A DNA stretch of 64,000 nucleotides from Melieria omissa (taxonomy: Eukaryota > Arthropoda > Insecta > Diptera > Ulidiidae). Location: positions 31,041,783 to 31,105,782 of the forward strand of contig OZ020269.1 of assembly GCA_963971225.1 (NCBI GenBank), in the 5' to 3' direction. Positions 31,841-43,786 of the stretch are shown here, piece after piece. The stretch's first letter is position 1; each line of letters starts with the position of its first letter. A program made the translations under genes and the position numbers. Under the pieces are notes generated by a model. It did no database searches. It saw only the letters and a program-made list of their open reading frames with translations, and was not told where the DNA came from.

Positions 31841-32850
31841 CTATTTTGGTTGGCTGTAAAAAGTGCAGCAGTTGAAAAAAGTGTATATTTTTTAAGTTTC
31901 TGTTACAGAAATGCAAGTATGTAGTTGTATCAGAAATGAAACGAATATCGCAAAATCGTAGCAGCAGCACAAATCTGCTACATTTGTAGCAAAATGACAA
32001 CACTGCATGTCATTCGAGTGTTTGAGCGAGTGTTTTTTTGTGTATGTGTGTGTGTAATATCAACTAAAATTAAATGACGTTGAATTTGGCGTCGATTTGA
32101 ACACAAAAAAAAATCAATTTTATATCCTTTATTTTATATCCTTTTAAATGCCAAACAAAGCTCGAGTTAGTCAAGTGGCCACAGCGAGATTGCCGCATAA
32201 ATATTTGCGTCAATAAATTGCAAAATATAAAACAAAAAATATGAAATAATTTTTGCTATAGTTGCAGATTAAAAAAAATTGTTGTCTAATGCCTGTTAAA
32301 TTAATTTAAATTCATTTAAAGTGATTATTTTGTTTTAAGCAATTCAATCCAACTCATTCAATCAAGTGCTGAAGTCGAAAACTGATGCGGTTTCATGTTG
32401 TGTATGTAAGTTGCGTTCATTAATTCCTGATTACAACTGCTGAATGATTACACTGTGCGTGAAATTTACCCTAAAAAATTCAGACATGGAGGGGACCTAC
32501 AGAGCGAGTTTTCACAGGTATACTGAGTTGAGATCCACCCGCCGTTTGGCTGGATTGGCTCCAGTTTAAGAGAAATTCGACTTTGAAGTTTGCTCATTTT
32601 AATCGAGTTCGTCGCTTAAGTCTTCGAACGTTTAAATGCTAATAGGTCGTAAATCGTTCCGAATATCGCTTTAGTGTCTTCGGCAAGTTTGTAGATATTT
32701 TAACGACCAACAAATTTGCTTAAGACACCAATCCAAAAAAACTACATTCAAACTGTGTAATTGCGATATAATATATATGTGAACACGTAGATAAATAGAT
32801 CGATGAGATCTCCACAACTATTCGAGAATTAATTTTATAGACCGACAGTT
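31841..32850. other. AT-rich non-coding sequence
   Basis: Nothing supported. A short TG tract occurs at about 32041-32056. Confidence 0.5.
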
Positions 32851-33140
32851 TAGACAAACAGAGACAAGCAAATGAACAGATAGACAGACAAGTGAACACA
32901 CAGACAGACAGATATAAAGACAGGTAGATATAAAGATAGGCGGACCCATGCATGTCTGTCCTCGCTTAGATAGATTTGCCTTAAGATACTGAAAAGCATT
33001 TAATTTAGGAACAAACGGACGAACAACAAGTTATCAGGTGTGCCATTGAGTTAACAGATGGACACATTGACAAAGAGATAGACAGATAAGTGGACACACA
33101 TATGAGTTCACAGATAGACAGATAGATGGACAGGAGGAAA
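32850..33140 (+). repeat. Degenerate GACA/GATA tetranucleotide repeat
   Basis: Interrupted runs of ACAGACAGATA, AGACAGATAG and GATAGACAGAT in two patches (about 32850-32945 and 33055-33150), separated by about 100 bp of less regular sequence. The Leu/Tyr/Ser-rich open frame on the other strand is a product of this repeat. Confidence 0.8.
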
Positions 33141-33315
33141 GACAGTGGTACAAACATACTGTTAAGTGTATCAACCAAAAGTTCATGTTAACCATTCGGA
33201 AACAAACAGACTGAAACTGCTATGAGCTTTTAAAATTTGTTAATAAAAACTAATAACAACTTTTTTCAGATACACAATTTTTATGATCTTTTCAAACCCA
33301 CTGTTAACGGTCAAG

Positions 33316-33400
33316 TACAGTCAAAACCGCTTAACTGCAAGTTGTTTAACTTAAAAAATCCGCTTAACCAAAATAGAAGTCTGAGTTTCATTTTTATTTA
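33316..33400 (+). mobile_element. Possible pogo/Tigger-type transposon end
   Basis: TACAGTCAAAACCGCTTAAC resembles the CAGT...CGCTTA termini of pogo-like DNA transposons, with a TA in front. A second CCGCTTAACC follows within 60 bp. No matching opposite end was found and no transposase is readable, so this is tentative. Confidence 0.3.
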
Positions 33401-36400
33401 GAATTTTTCTTCGTTTAGTTTATTTTTGTTCTCTAATTGCTATTTAGACTCTTCATGAACAAGATTGGAGTTTGAACATCATCGATCAAATCCAAGTAAA
33501 AGTTGCTACTAAGAATTTTAATTGACAGGCTTTGAATGTTGTTGATCAAAACAGTAGTTTGTATATAGAATTTGGGTGGATTAAACAGGATTGGGCGTTG
33601 ATGAGAACCAAAGCAAAAGCTGATATTTAAACAATGGATGGAACATCTTTTTTCCGACACTTATGACTTGGTTTCTTTGTAGACAAGTGTCAATACGTTT
33701 CTTTTTAAACATCTCAATTGCTTATTTGTTTCCTGGATCCATCACAATGCTGAAATACTGTAAGAACTCATATCGTTTTTGCTAAAAAAAACAAAAACCG
33801 AAACAAAAGATGAAATAAAAACTGTTTTTTTGTTACTTCATAATTTCATGTTGATTCACAACACCGTGCGACAAAAAATTAAAAGAATGTGAAAACACAC
33901 AAAAAATCTATATATTCGAAAAACGAGGAGCCAAATGTAGAAAACTGCGTTTTTAGTTTTTCTCTCTAACATCAGGATTTTTGTTTAAAGGATTTTGAAA
34001 TTTTAGGACATGTTTATTTCAACAAATTATTCCAAAAATTGAGCGCATTGTGGAATAACAATATGGCTATCAAATAAAAGAGAAAAATCCTTAGATTCTT
34101 AGAAAACTTGATGGTTAGGTGCACAAGGACGAAGAGGTATTGAAAATGTCCTTTTAAACCTTTATCCCTAAATGTTCTCGGAAATTTTCAATAGTATTTT
34201 TTGAAAAAAAAAATATATATCTTAAGTACTAATATGTACACTACTACATTTTTGAATTTCGTCCTTCTAACTTTATTAGTTCTGGATATAAAAAATTTAA
34301 TACTTCTTGATTCATAATCAAATGAACGTTTTGAAAATTTGAATTATTTAACCAATTAAAACTTTATTTAATATAGAAAAATACTCCAACAACTCCAATC
34401 CAACAACACCACTACGACAACAACAACAACACAAAGTGCATTAATCCAAATTAAGAGAGAAATCACAATTTCCAAATATCAAAGCACAATGCACCCGTGT
34501 GTATTCCTCCCTCCCCCACCGCGCCCGGAATAATGAAAGTGCAATCACCGAGTGTTCGTCGCGTCGCCACTTACCACCGAGCAGCACTTTGCCGCTTATC
34601 AAATGCTAAACTGCGCATAAAAAATGGCGTCGCCAACATGGGCGGCAACTCTGGCAATGAGCGAAAGCAGGAAAAACCTTAAATTAATTACCAAGTGAAG
34701 CAATAATCGTGCCGTCCACTCGCCGCCTGACTGTGCGGCCGACAAGTCGCCAGCCAAATAAATCTGAGCGCCAAAACGAAACGCCGGCACACAGAGGAGA
34801 ATGCAAACGCAAGCAAAGCACCGGACAAAAATGGATGGCAAAGAAATTAAAATGGCTTACAAATTGCAAATGGCACACAAAATGCAGCGCCGCCGGATGA
34901 AACAAAGCGGCAGACAAGGCAGCGGCCGGCGCGCCACTAACAAATGGCTAGATGAATGCTGCAATGGCCCAAGGCGGCTGCTGTGTCGATTGGGCATGTT
35001 CGGGTATGGTAGGCGAAGAAGGGGAGGGGGCAATGTTGAGGAAAGCGCATCATGAATAAAAGAAATGCATACAATTCTCGCAATTGTATGTAGATGCAAT
35101 TTGGCGTGTAGCCGCGATGGGGCTTCGGTTTGGATTGGTGCAGTTCAGTTGTTTGTTGTTAGTTTGTTTGTTTGTTTTTGTTGTTCTTATTGCTGTTGAT
35201 ATTGTTTTCGTTATTGGCTCATAAATGTATGCAGGGCCACAAAGTGCAACGATGCAATGTGAGCAGCGAAATGGCTGTGCAGTGTGCACACATACATAAA
35301 CACATACATACATACATTCCTCTATATGTACAAACATGCATGGTTTTTGTAACTAATACAATTTGAAAATGTGGTTTTCTTTTCTCAGAATTGCTAAACT
35401 TCAATTAAATGCTTATTGCTTCTACAGTGATTCGCCGTTGAGCACAAAGTTTGCCACGTAGCCACTAATGCCGAAACAAGTTTTAATTATACACACAAAA
35501 AGTGGGTTTGCAAAAAATTAAAACAAAAAAGATAATACGCTGATATTGCTTAAAAATAAATGAATTTGTTTAAAAAAAATTCGAAGCGTAATTTCAACCT
35601 TTGCTCGACTGAAGCATAACCAAATTTTTTTTATCAGCCTGCAAGGACTTTCCAGGTTTATCCATTTTGTGATTTTAAAAGTAAGAAACACTTATTGAAC
35701 AATTGTCAAACATAATTCTAAACATAAGTGTCATTTGTGTACCAAAGCTCTAAAAATTTTTTAAAAGAATTATTAAACAATTGCAGAAACAAACTATGAG
35801 TAAAATTGTAAAGAAGTTAGAAAAGTATGGATTGATCACTTGGATTGGGTGCTGCACGTTGATTTTTTCTAGAAAACTGTACTTCAGTGATTAGAACCAT
35901 TTTTTGCTCGTTGGATACTTGAATAAGGAGAATTCTCATATCTTTGGTAATAAAACAGCACCAGTCTTTCAGACGAGACCAATGCATTCGGAAAAACGTG
36001 ACTGTCTGATATTAATTTTGATCTAGTGACGGCATAGCTCGTCGTTTTTTTTCCGAGAGTGATGAAAGAGCTGACGATTGTTATGCATTTTGAACAGTGT
36101 GATAATTTTTTGGGAGAGAAATTCAAGATGTTGAATTAAAAATAATGAATTAAGTATAATGAGTAAGATGGTGATTTAAAGATGGTGAATAAGTTGATGA
36201 TGATGATGATGGATAAGTTGTGGTTTCAACCCGATGGCGTTGTTATACAATGCGTTTTTTGGATCTCTTTTGCAAGCAAAGTCACTGAAAGGAAAAATTA
36301 CAATACTTGCTTATGTCAACTGTCTTTCAAGGTCCTGTGGTTTGATGGCATTAGATTGTTTTTTATAGGACTACACAAAAGATTCTATTTAAGCAGATAA

Positions 36401-37026
36401 TTCTCTAACGTTTTAATAGTTAAACAATAATATTTGTGTATTTACCAATTAACGATTATTAATTCGGCCGTTTGAGAAATATGCAACAATCTAAGTGAGC
36501 CAAAAAGTCATTGAAAACATTCTCAAACATAACGAGTCTTTCCAAATCCTTAATGGTAGATAATTAAAATAATATCGTATTTTATACATAATGCCTTTTG
36601 ACTGTTGCTCGGAGTGTGATAGTAAAATTTGATAAAAATGTGAATTGCAAATTTATTTAGCTTCCATTTCTCTGAGAGACAAAGCCAACGAAGTAAATTT
36701 AAATTTATATTTAAAAATGCTTACTTAACATAACTTTTGAAACGACAAAATGTATCACCCTGTATAATTCCAGGCTGTAAAACACAGTAATTAAGGAAGT
36801 GATTCGGTTTAATGGTTTATAAATATTTGAAGCCATTAGTTTTGTTTACGAACTGTTTTTGAACTCTCTGATTCGGGTGATTACTGATGATTTGGTTCAA
36901 TGATGGTTTGGTTCGGGAAAAAAATATATGAATTCTTTAAATTTATATAATTTGTTATATTTTTATGCAACAGAAGTCAATAATATCATAACTTCTACGC
37001 TTTTGTTCTTAAAAGAATATTACAAC
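33400..37026. other. Non-coding stretch, no gene recognised
   Basis: AT-rich to about 34380. Then a GC-richer part (about 34400-35340) with CAA/CAACAAC runs, many short overlapping open frames on both strands and CATACATA tracts, the pattern of fly intronic or regulatory DNA. After that it is AT-rich again, with a short GATGAT run at 36194-36212. None of the open frames (up to about 95 codons) shows a domain. Confidence 0.5.
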
Positions 37027-37519
37027 CAGTGTCCGACAGAAGATGGATTTTTTCAGCATAACTAAAATATTCGGCTAAGGGGCGAAGCCGAGTACCAATA
37101 CAAATACTTCTGAGGAAAAACCAAAACCAGTCATAGAGTTAAGTTTCAAACAAAAGCAAAAACAACAACAACAACAATTAACACTTCAATTGACTTAAAT
37201 AGCTGACTCGATATCATTTTTATTTATGGCAGTCTTGATCTCCAAAATATCGATAAAATCCGATATTTATTCATTTATTTTTTTAAACTAATTTATTTAT
37301 TTAATCAAAAATAGACTAGAATTAGGCAACAATTCATACAGGCTAACAACAGTAAAATAGTGTAAAAATTAAATACTTCGAATAGAGCAAATTGAATTTA
37401 GAGGGTGAAAAACTTTTACTATTTGGTTGTTTTGGTCAAACCTGAAGCAAAAGATGGGCTAAAAATTGGCCCAATAAGCCGAATACTGAAGAGAAAGACC
37501 AATATTCGGTCGGACACTA
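37027..37519. mobile_element. 493-bp hAT-type non-autonomous element
   Basis: The left end is CAGTGTCCGAC and the right end, reverse-complemented, TAGTGTCCGAC. Flanking 8-mers are ATTACAAC (37019-37026) and AGTACAAC (37520-37527), matching at 7 of 8, the target length of hAT elements. TATTCGGC(T) occurs in inverted orientation near both ends (about 37069 and 37477). The interior is AT-rich and non-coding. Confidence 0.75.
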
Positions 37520-37527
37520 AGTACAAC

Positions 37528-40500
37528 ACTTAAAAATTTTTGGTTTTTAAACAGAACATAAAAAATGTGGAAACCATATAAAATTATTAGGTATTCACTA
37601 AAACTTATTCGTGTTTAGAATTGTTAGTGAAAAACTGAACCTCAAAAACTATAAGCAATATATAGTCCTAATTTGTATAAAAAAAATTTTATGTATTTGA
37701 ATATATTAAAAATATTTTATTTTAATGTTATGAATCGGTTTGAACCGAACTGATTTGAAAATAAAATTGTTAAAATTTTCGTTAGTTACATAAATTTCAA
37801 AATATTACTAATTAGGATCTCGGTTCGGCACAGACCTTTAAAGCACCGAAAAGTCGGATAGTGCGGTTCAAAACCCGGTTTGGTTCAGAACCTTTTCAAA
37901 GTCCTTGCTTGAATGTTATTTACTAGAGCTGATACTGGGCTGTTTTTTAACTGTTGCCACTTTATTTTGCTCTCTACCAACAGTAACTTGGCACCAGTGG
38001 CGAACACATGGTTTTATTTTGGAGTGGGGAGCAGGCGTTTTCGTACAACTTTTAATTCCAATGTCATTTGAAACCATATTTTGCACCAGCAATTTTTATA
38101 TTTGTGGGGTTGGAACTTCCAAAAACCCTTCCTTGTGTGCTGTGCGTCACTACTTGGCACAGATCGAGGTTGAATGCAAGCTTTCTATCTCGATTAGTTT
38201 CTTGTTAGTTATAAGAAAACTGAACATATAAGTGAAACTATTGAGGCTGATATCCTTCTTCGTAACCATTTCTTGTTATCATGACTTATTTTTAGCTGAA
38301 ATCTGTTTCTTGCTTTAAAAAAATAAATAAATTGTTGTGATTCTAAAAATTTTGTTCATGCCTTTAAGAAAAACGAAACCTAAATATATACTATATGTGT
38401 CCTTGACATTTCCAGTTGTCCATTGAATCAATTAATTTAGAAATATGCGACACACTTTTCTCGGCACGTTTTCGCTTCACGTAGTCTCCAGTTTCGAAAT
38501 TCAGCCACCAACAATCAATCCATCATAAGAAGGGCAGCAATTTCTCAGCCGCAGTCACCGTTGACATCGCTCTCGCCTTAATTAAAATCCAATTTGGAAG
38601 CGCTTAAAGCGAAAGCCCCTTGCTGTGCTCTTCTATTGGCGTTCGGGTTTGTCGCAGCAAATAACATGAATAAATTAATCCGTTGCAATTAAGTTAATTA
38701 CTTTAGCGAGAGTCACTTTCATTAACTAACGCAGCAAAAGTTCAATGCGGGGAAAAACGTGTACGCCTTGAAGTGACGCCAACGCCGAAGGACGAAGGCC
38801 GCGTAATGAGCGCGCGCAATCCTTCGGCGTCGACAAATTGACGCAGCGTGTTGCTGCGGCGATTTGATGCCGCCGCCGCTGCTGGCAATCGGCGACAGTC
38901 GAGTCGGAAAGCGCCGCTAGGCGTCGCGCAGTCGCTGCTTCATTATGCGAGCGTGTCGCTGTCGGCTGCTTGACTGCACTCTGACAGTTATTGTCATTGT
39001 TGTCGTCATTGTCATCGGCATTGCTGTGTTGCACTTACAGCGAAATGTCATAAAAATGCAATTTGCAGTGCAAATATCTGCGAAAAGAGCGCAGCATAAA
39101 TTCATTTAAAACGCCTTTCACTTAATTACTACTTAAATGCGAGGGGCTGCGCGGGCGGACAGTGAGGAGGGACAGGAGGACAGTAGGTTGTTGCAAGCGG
39201 CAAAGTTGCATACTGCGTTATGGCATTTTAACGAGGCGACGAGTGCATGTCAAATTGTTATTGTTTCGTTTTTTAACGATGCTGCTATGAACATTAGACA
39301 TGCTTCAGGGTTGTAAAAGGGTCATAATAATGGTTTATAAATATGGAAAAATCACACATTTACTGAAGTTTGATAACAAACTCAATGAGTCAAGAAATTG
39401 ACATGTTGAAAAGTCGTTAAGTTCAAAGTTCAAGGAAGTAATTAAGAGTTTGCAAATTGCCCAAAGCACATAGAAAGTTGATTCCAGAAGGTTCAAATGT
39501 TTGACCCCTTAGAAAAATTTGTTATTATTTGCTATTTGGTTTCAAATATTGGTTTCTGATCGTTCCACTGCTTTTGGATTTTTCTTAAAAGAGTGAACTT
39601 AAAAATCGACTGTAATTTATTTTCATACACTTTTTCACCTCTTTGCATTTAGCTCCTTAGGAGCCATCTTTTTATTTAATATTCAGTGCATTATATGTGA
39701 AGTAATCCTAATGGATATAATTTTCTCAAATGTGGCTTTTTGTATTTTTTTTATAATATTTTCTAAATATTTTTAAAAATATTTTTTAATTATATTTTTT
39801 TCCGACACCCCTTTTGGCCAATCTTATTTTTTAAACCCCTTATTTTAAAAACTTTCCATGTGTTATCTACCTGTAAATGTAATGAAAATGTAAACAACTC
39901 GTCGGCGCAACACCTGTGTATGTGTGTGTGTCCTTGTTCTGTTGCCAACTGTCACAATATATATTATTTTGGCAACAGTGTGGCAGCGTTACAGCAAATG
40001 GCAAATGCATTTTTACCACAACTTGGCGCACAACGCAGCGCTTAAGCGCCGCAGCCGAGCGGTTGCACGCATTTGCACTTTGTAAAAATCATCCGTGCCG
40101 CAAGTGCACTTTTGGAACGAAAGACCGGCAAAGCGAAAGCAAAGCACACACACACACACATGCATACAACAAAATAACAAAAACAGCTCGCATAAGTTTT
40201 ACCTTTGCGTAATTTATTTGCATTCTGGCTTTTTGCGTTGTCAACTAAAACTAAAAGTGCATAATGAGCGCACACAATGCGACACACAAGAGGTCAGAAG
40301 CGCTTCACCTCGCCTAAATGCCACAAAGCGCCGTGGGCGCCATTTTGTTTAGGCCAAGTCAGAGCACAGTCTGTGTTGTTGCAGCGGTTAAGCGCAGCTT
40401 TCAAGGATGCAGAAATTTCGCACAAGTGTCGAGTTGAATGACATTTTAATCACTGCGCTGCAAGCAAAGTAGATGTCAGGTGGGTGGCTGGAATTTGAAT

Positions 40501-40706
40501 GTAAGAAGAAGTTTACAAGTAAAACAAAGTGTGGGCGGAAAGCAACAATTACGTGGAAGTAGGAAAGTGACTGGAGGGGCAGTGTGTGTTTTCGGGGCGC
40601 TCAATTTTTGATGTCAAAACCTTATTTCAAAGTGAATTTCATGCGTATATTGTTAATCCTTTAAGAGATATCGCATGAATTTGTAGACATAAGAACGAAG
40701 AGACGA
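37528..40706. other. Non-coding stretch with GC-rich island
   Basis: No gene supported. About 38500-39080 and 39890-40480 are GC-richer, with CACACA/TGTGTG tracts and many short overlapping frames, as expected for regulatory or intronic DNA. GGTTCGG/CCGAACC-like words near 36800 and 37740-37890 may be remnants of an older repeat around the hAT element. Confidence 0.5.
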
Positions 40707-40977
40707 ATGTACGGATATACATTTTTTCATATTGTCAGTGAACCAGTGCAGAAACTTGCCAAAATAGGAATCGGCTTTGAAAATATCACACAAAAAAGTC
40801 AAATTGTATGTATACCTGAAAAAGATATATGCGTTGATGATTCTTTACTACTATGGACCAGACGTTTATCCTGGAAACTATATAGATATACCTTCCAAAA
40901 GTAATCGCTTTGGGATAAAATTGTTTGTCTCATGCGAAAGTGATTCCGGACACATATGGAATTTTCTCTTGTACGAG
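40707..40977 (+). pseudogene. piggyBac-family transposase fragment
   Basis: Frame 1 (40707-40904) reads IPEKDICVDDSLLLWTRRLSW. A frameshift at about 40890 leads to PSKSNRFGIKLFVSCESDSG and HIWNFLLYE. These match the central piggyBac/PGBD core, where a conserved Asp sits in the VDE/DS...L.WKGRLSWKQY segment, followed by the R.G.K....CDS.SGY..NF..Y.G segment. Only about 90 codons survive, the frame is broken and the right side is cut by the mariner remnant. Confidence 0.75.
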
Positions 40978-41152
40978 GTCTGTTCCAAAAGTATCGCGAA
41001 TTTTGAATTTACGCCGTATTCCCCAGACCTGGCCCCCTGTGACTTTTTCTTCTTCCCAAAACTAAAGAGGACATCGAAGGAAAGATGGCATCGAAGAAGG
41101 AGCTGAACAAGATTATAAAAAATGATTTTGTTAAGTGCTTTGAGGATTGAAG
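40976..41152 (+). mobile_element. Mariner remnant inserted in the piggyBac remnant
   Basis: CGAGGTCTGTTCCAAAAGTA at 40974-40993 looks like a mariner left terminus and follows a TA, suggesting insertion into the piggyBac copy. After roughly 35 bp it jumps to the transposase C-terminus: YSPDLAPCDFFFFPKLKR, then (frame change near 41080) ASKKELNKIIKNDFVKCFED and a stop at about 41150. The bulk of the transposase and the right terminus are missing. Confidence 0.75.
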
Positions 41153-41516
41153 ATTGTATGGAGGATCTCTAAATTATTGAATATGCTCGAATATTGTTAA
41201 ATGTTTGAAGAAAGAAGTAATTGGTAAAGAATTGCCACATCTGATCTGATGAGTACTTAGGCAGTTTTGGAGAGATTATTCAAATATTCATGCTGGTTCT
41301 TGAACTTTAAATCTTGAACTCTATGCAAGTCCACTTAGCTTCACCCCAATTCTCCATGGTTTTGGCTCGTGCAGACTTTACAAAATGAAGATTCTGTGTT
41401 TCGAATGGAAAACAAAACACATGTCTACTGTGCAAATTGGCAATTTCAATAACTGCAAAGCTCTGCACAGTGAGACGTTTTGCCAATCTGGGGGAACTTA
41501 TTTCCAATAATAAAAC
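41153..41516. other. Unassigned AT-rich sequence
   Basis: No gene or element supported. Confidence 0.4.
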
Positions 41517-41530
41517 ATTGATTAAGAATT

Positions 41531-41873
41531 CTTCTTCTTCTTCTTCTTGATTGGCATGACAGCCCGATTACGAGACTAAGGCCTAGCTACCCGCAACCAA
41601 CCGTGTTGTGCGTGTGAATTTGTTTTTTTTTTAAGTTTGGAAGGGACCTACAGTTTTATGCCCATTCCGAACGATGAGTTGGGTGCTTTTTCATAGGCAA
41701 TTTTTACTCTCAGAGGTTTGTCATTTCCTGCTGAGAGGACAGCTGCCGAAAGAACAATTGTTGTTTTTTCTTTTTTTTAGGTGTTAGCAGCAACGAAGTC
41801 TTAAACCTAGGTGTGAGCGTCACATTTGACTTGCGGCCCAACGCACTAGCCAGCTGAGCTACGGCGGCTGCCG
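41531..41873 (-). mobile_element. tRNA-derived SINE with 14-bp target duplications
   Basis: Read on the minus strand. The head contains a perfect pol III A box, TAGCTCAGCTGG (plus 41850-41861), in a GCCGTAGCTCAG context. A degenerate B box, GGTTTAAGACT (plus 41797-41807), lies 42 bp further in. The tail is (GAA)n, seen on the plus strand as CTTCTTCTTC at 41531. The 14-bp ATTGATTAAGAATT flanks both sides (41517-41530 and 41874-41887), the signature of LINE-mediated retroposition. It is 343 bp long and non-coding. Perfect duplications suggest a fairly recent insertion. Confidence 0.88.
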
Positions 41874-41887
41874 ATTGATTAAGAATT

Positions 41888-43046
41888 GCTTTCTATGAAT
41901 GGTTAACCATTTTACAAATTAAACTTAAAAAAATACAAAAAATTTTAAATTTAATTTAAATAATTAAAATTTTAAAAATTATAGTTATACTTTTTTATTA
42001 AAGAGAAGAAAAAACAATAAAAGAAGGCCTTTTTAATGTCTTTTTAAACATATAAAAAATGTAAACTTTTTTTTATATTTTTTTATTTATTTATAATCAC
42101 AAAAAATTAAATAATAATTAATTAAATGAAATAATATAATAAATAATAAAATAAAATAATTTATTAAATAATTTCTTTGCTAATTGTTCATATTTTTTTT
42201 TTGTTTTTCTTGCACTTTAACCAAAGTTCAAAGAGAGTTGTACGCGAAATAATGTGACCCAGTAATAATGTAACCCTTTCGACTCCGAATTTCACCATTT
42301 GTCTCGATATAACTTTTTGGTATTTTAATCATGAAACACTTTTCTAAGAATTTTGCACACGACATTTTAAGTCGCTGCGCCTCTTTGTTATAGTTCTAGA
42401 GCTAGTTTAGTTTTGAACATTTTTAGATTAAAACGGGTTAAATAAATTTCAATATCAATCTTTTTTATTTACAGAAAAATTATCTAATATTTATGGAAAA
42501 ATACAAAATTATCACTTTTTGATTTTATTTAACCATTATTAAAGAAAAACGGGGTTTTGATTAAACGCGCCCAATTCGTAGACTTCAATTAGAACACAAA
42601 CTTTCCCTGATATCGCTGCGAATTATTGGAAATTATTTTGGGAATAACAGTAACATTTTTGTTAGTTACTTTGAATTCACTTCTAAAAATATTAGTTTGT
42701 TGGTGCCTACTTAAATTAAATCTATAAATCAATCGTAGCGTTGATATAAGATGACAAAGAGGTGAAGTTGCTCTCAGGTAACTTTGAGGTCCAAAGGGGG
42801 ATAAATATATAAATTTTTTTAGCAAATTGGAGCCAGATTTTATTCAAAGCTTCATCAGAAAATATGCCTGCTGTTGATGATTGTTTGCAGTCTATATTTT
42901 GTACTAAATATAAGAAAGTGTTTATGCTATTAAAAACTAGGATTTTCATATAAGCTACAACGTAGGAGAGTATACTTGAAGTGTCTGAAGTAACGATTGT
43001 AAAGTGAACTGCGCGGTGAACATAATTTCTAACTAAAGTTCTTTTA
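41888..43046. other. Very AT-rich non-coding sequence
   Basis: About 41930-42190 is nearly pure A/T with AATAATAAAATAA tracts. Open frames on the minus strand (42589-43063) show no domain. Nothing else supported. Confidence 0.5.
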
Positions 43047-43050
43047 TTAA

Positions 43051-43782
43051 GGGGGGAGTACACTTTGAACGTCCAAAAAGTAAGGCATTTTCGTTAATTT
43101 TTTTAAGCAATAAAACACTCAGGGAGGGCAAATATGTTATAACCCATTTATTACTCATCCTTCGAACTACAATTTGTATTTTTTTGAACTCGATTGGCGT
43201 CCCCCCGTGGCCGGTGCACCAGGTCGCGCGGGCGTCCTCGCGCGGAAGTCGGAAAACGGCGTGAGAAAATACTCCTTCCCATGTGATCCTGGAACATAAA
43301 TCGAACAAAATCCTGATAAGTAATGAAATTCGGGTTAGATATACGTATTCCGATTTTTTTTAAATTAATTGTTTTCAAAAGTTGTGGCCTTAGGAAAAAA
43401 AGTCCATTTTTTAACCCTAAAAATGCTTACAAAATCGTGGATTAAAAATCCATTTTTGACAAAATCGAAAATGTGGATACGTATTTCTAAGCAGAATTTA
43501 ATTCTAAACAAGAAAACCTAGGCGATATCCAAATTTAATAATAACTGGTTAGAGTTATTTCCCACGCCAGTTTGAAAAGCCCCGTTTCGAGATAAACGCG
43601 TTTAAAGATAAAATGCTCTCTCAGCGCGCCGGTACATGTTTTAGGAAATCGCTTCGTAAAGCGGTAAGGAATATTCTGGCGGACTTGGAGTCTTTTCTAA
43701 ATTAAAGTATACATCCCAAGGAACATTTTAAGCCAAAAAAAAAAAAATACATTTTTTTGAAAAATCAAAGTGTACTCCCCCC
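43051..43782. mobile_element. TTAA-flanked element 1 (piggyBac-type MITE)
   Basis: Termini GGGGGGAGTACACTTTGA (from 43051) and its inverted copy ending at 43782, with TTAA directly outside on both sides (43047-43050 and 43783-43786). TTAA targets are characteristic of piggyBac-type elements. The 732-bp interior is non-coding, with a GC-rich patch at about 43195-43270 (CCCCCCGTGGCC...CGCGCGGGCG). It shares a 20-bp internal motif with the second TTAA element in this window. Confidence 0.8.
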
Positions 43783-43786
43783 TTAA

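Noticed and set aside
32720..32953. 77-codon Leu/Tyr/Ser-rich minus-strand frame
   Set aside because: Translation of the GACA/GATA tetranucleotide repeat.
36780..37890. Larger inverted-repeat element around the 37-kb hAT insertion (GGTTCGG/CCGAACC words)
   Set aside because: Words are short and scattered; no alignable terminal repeats.
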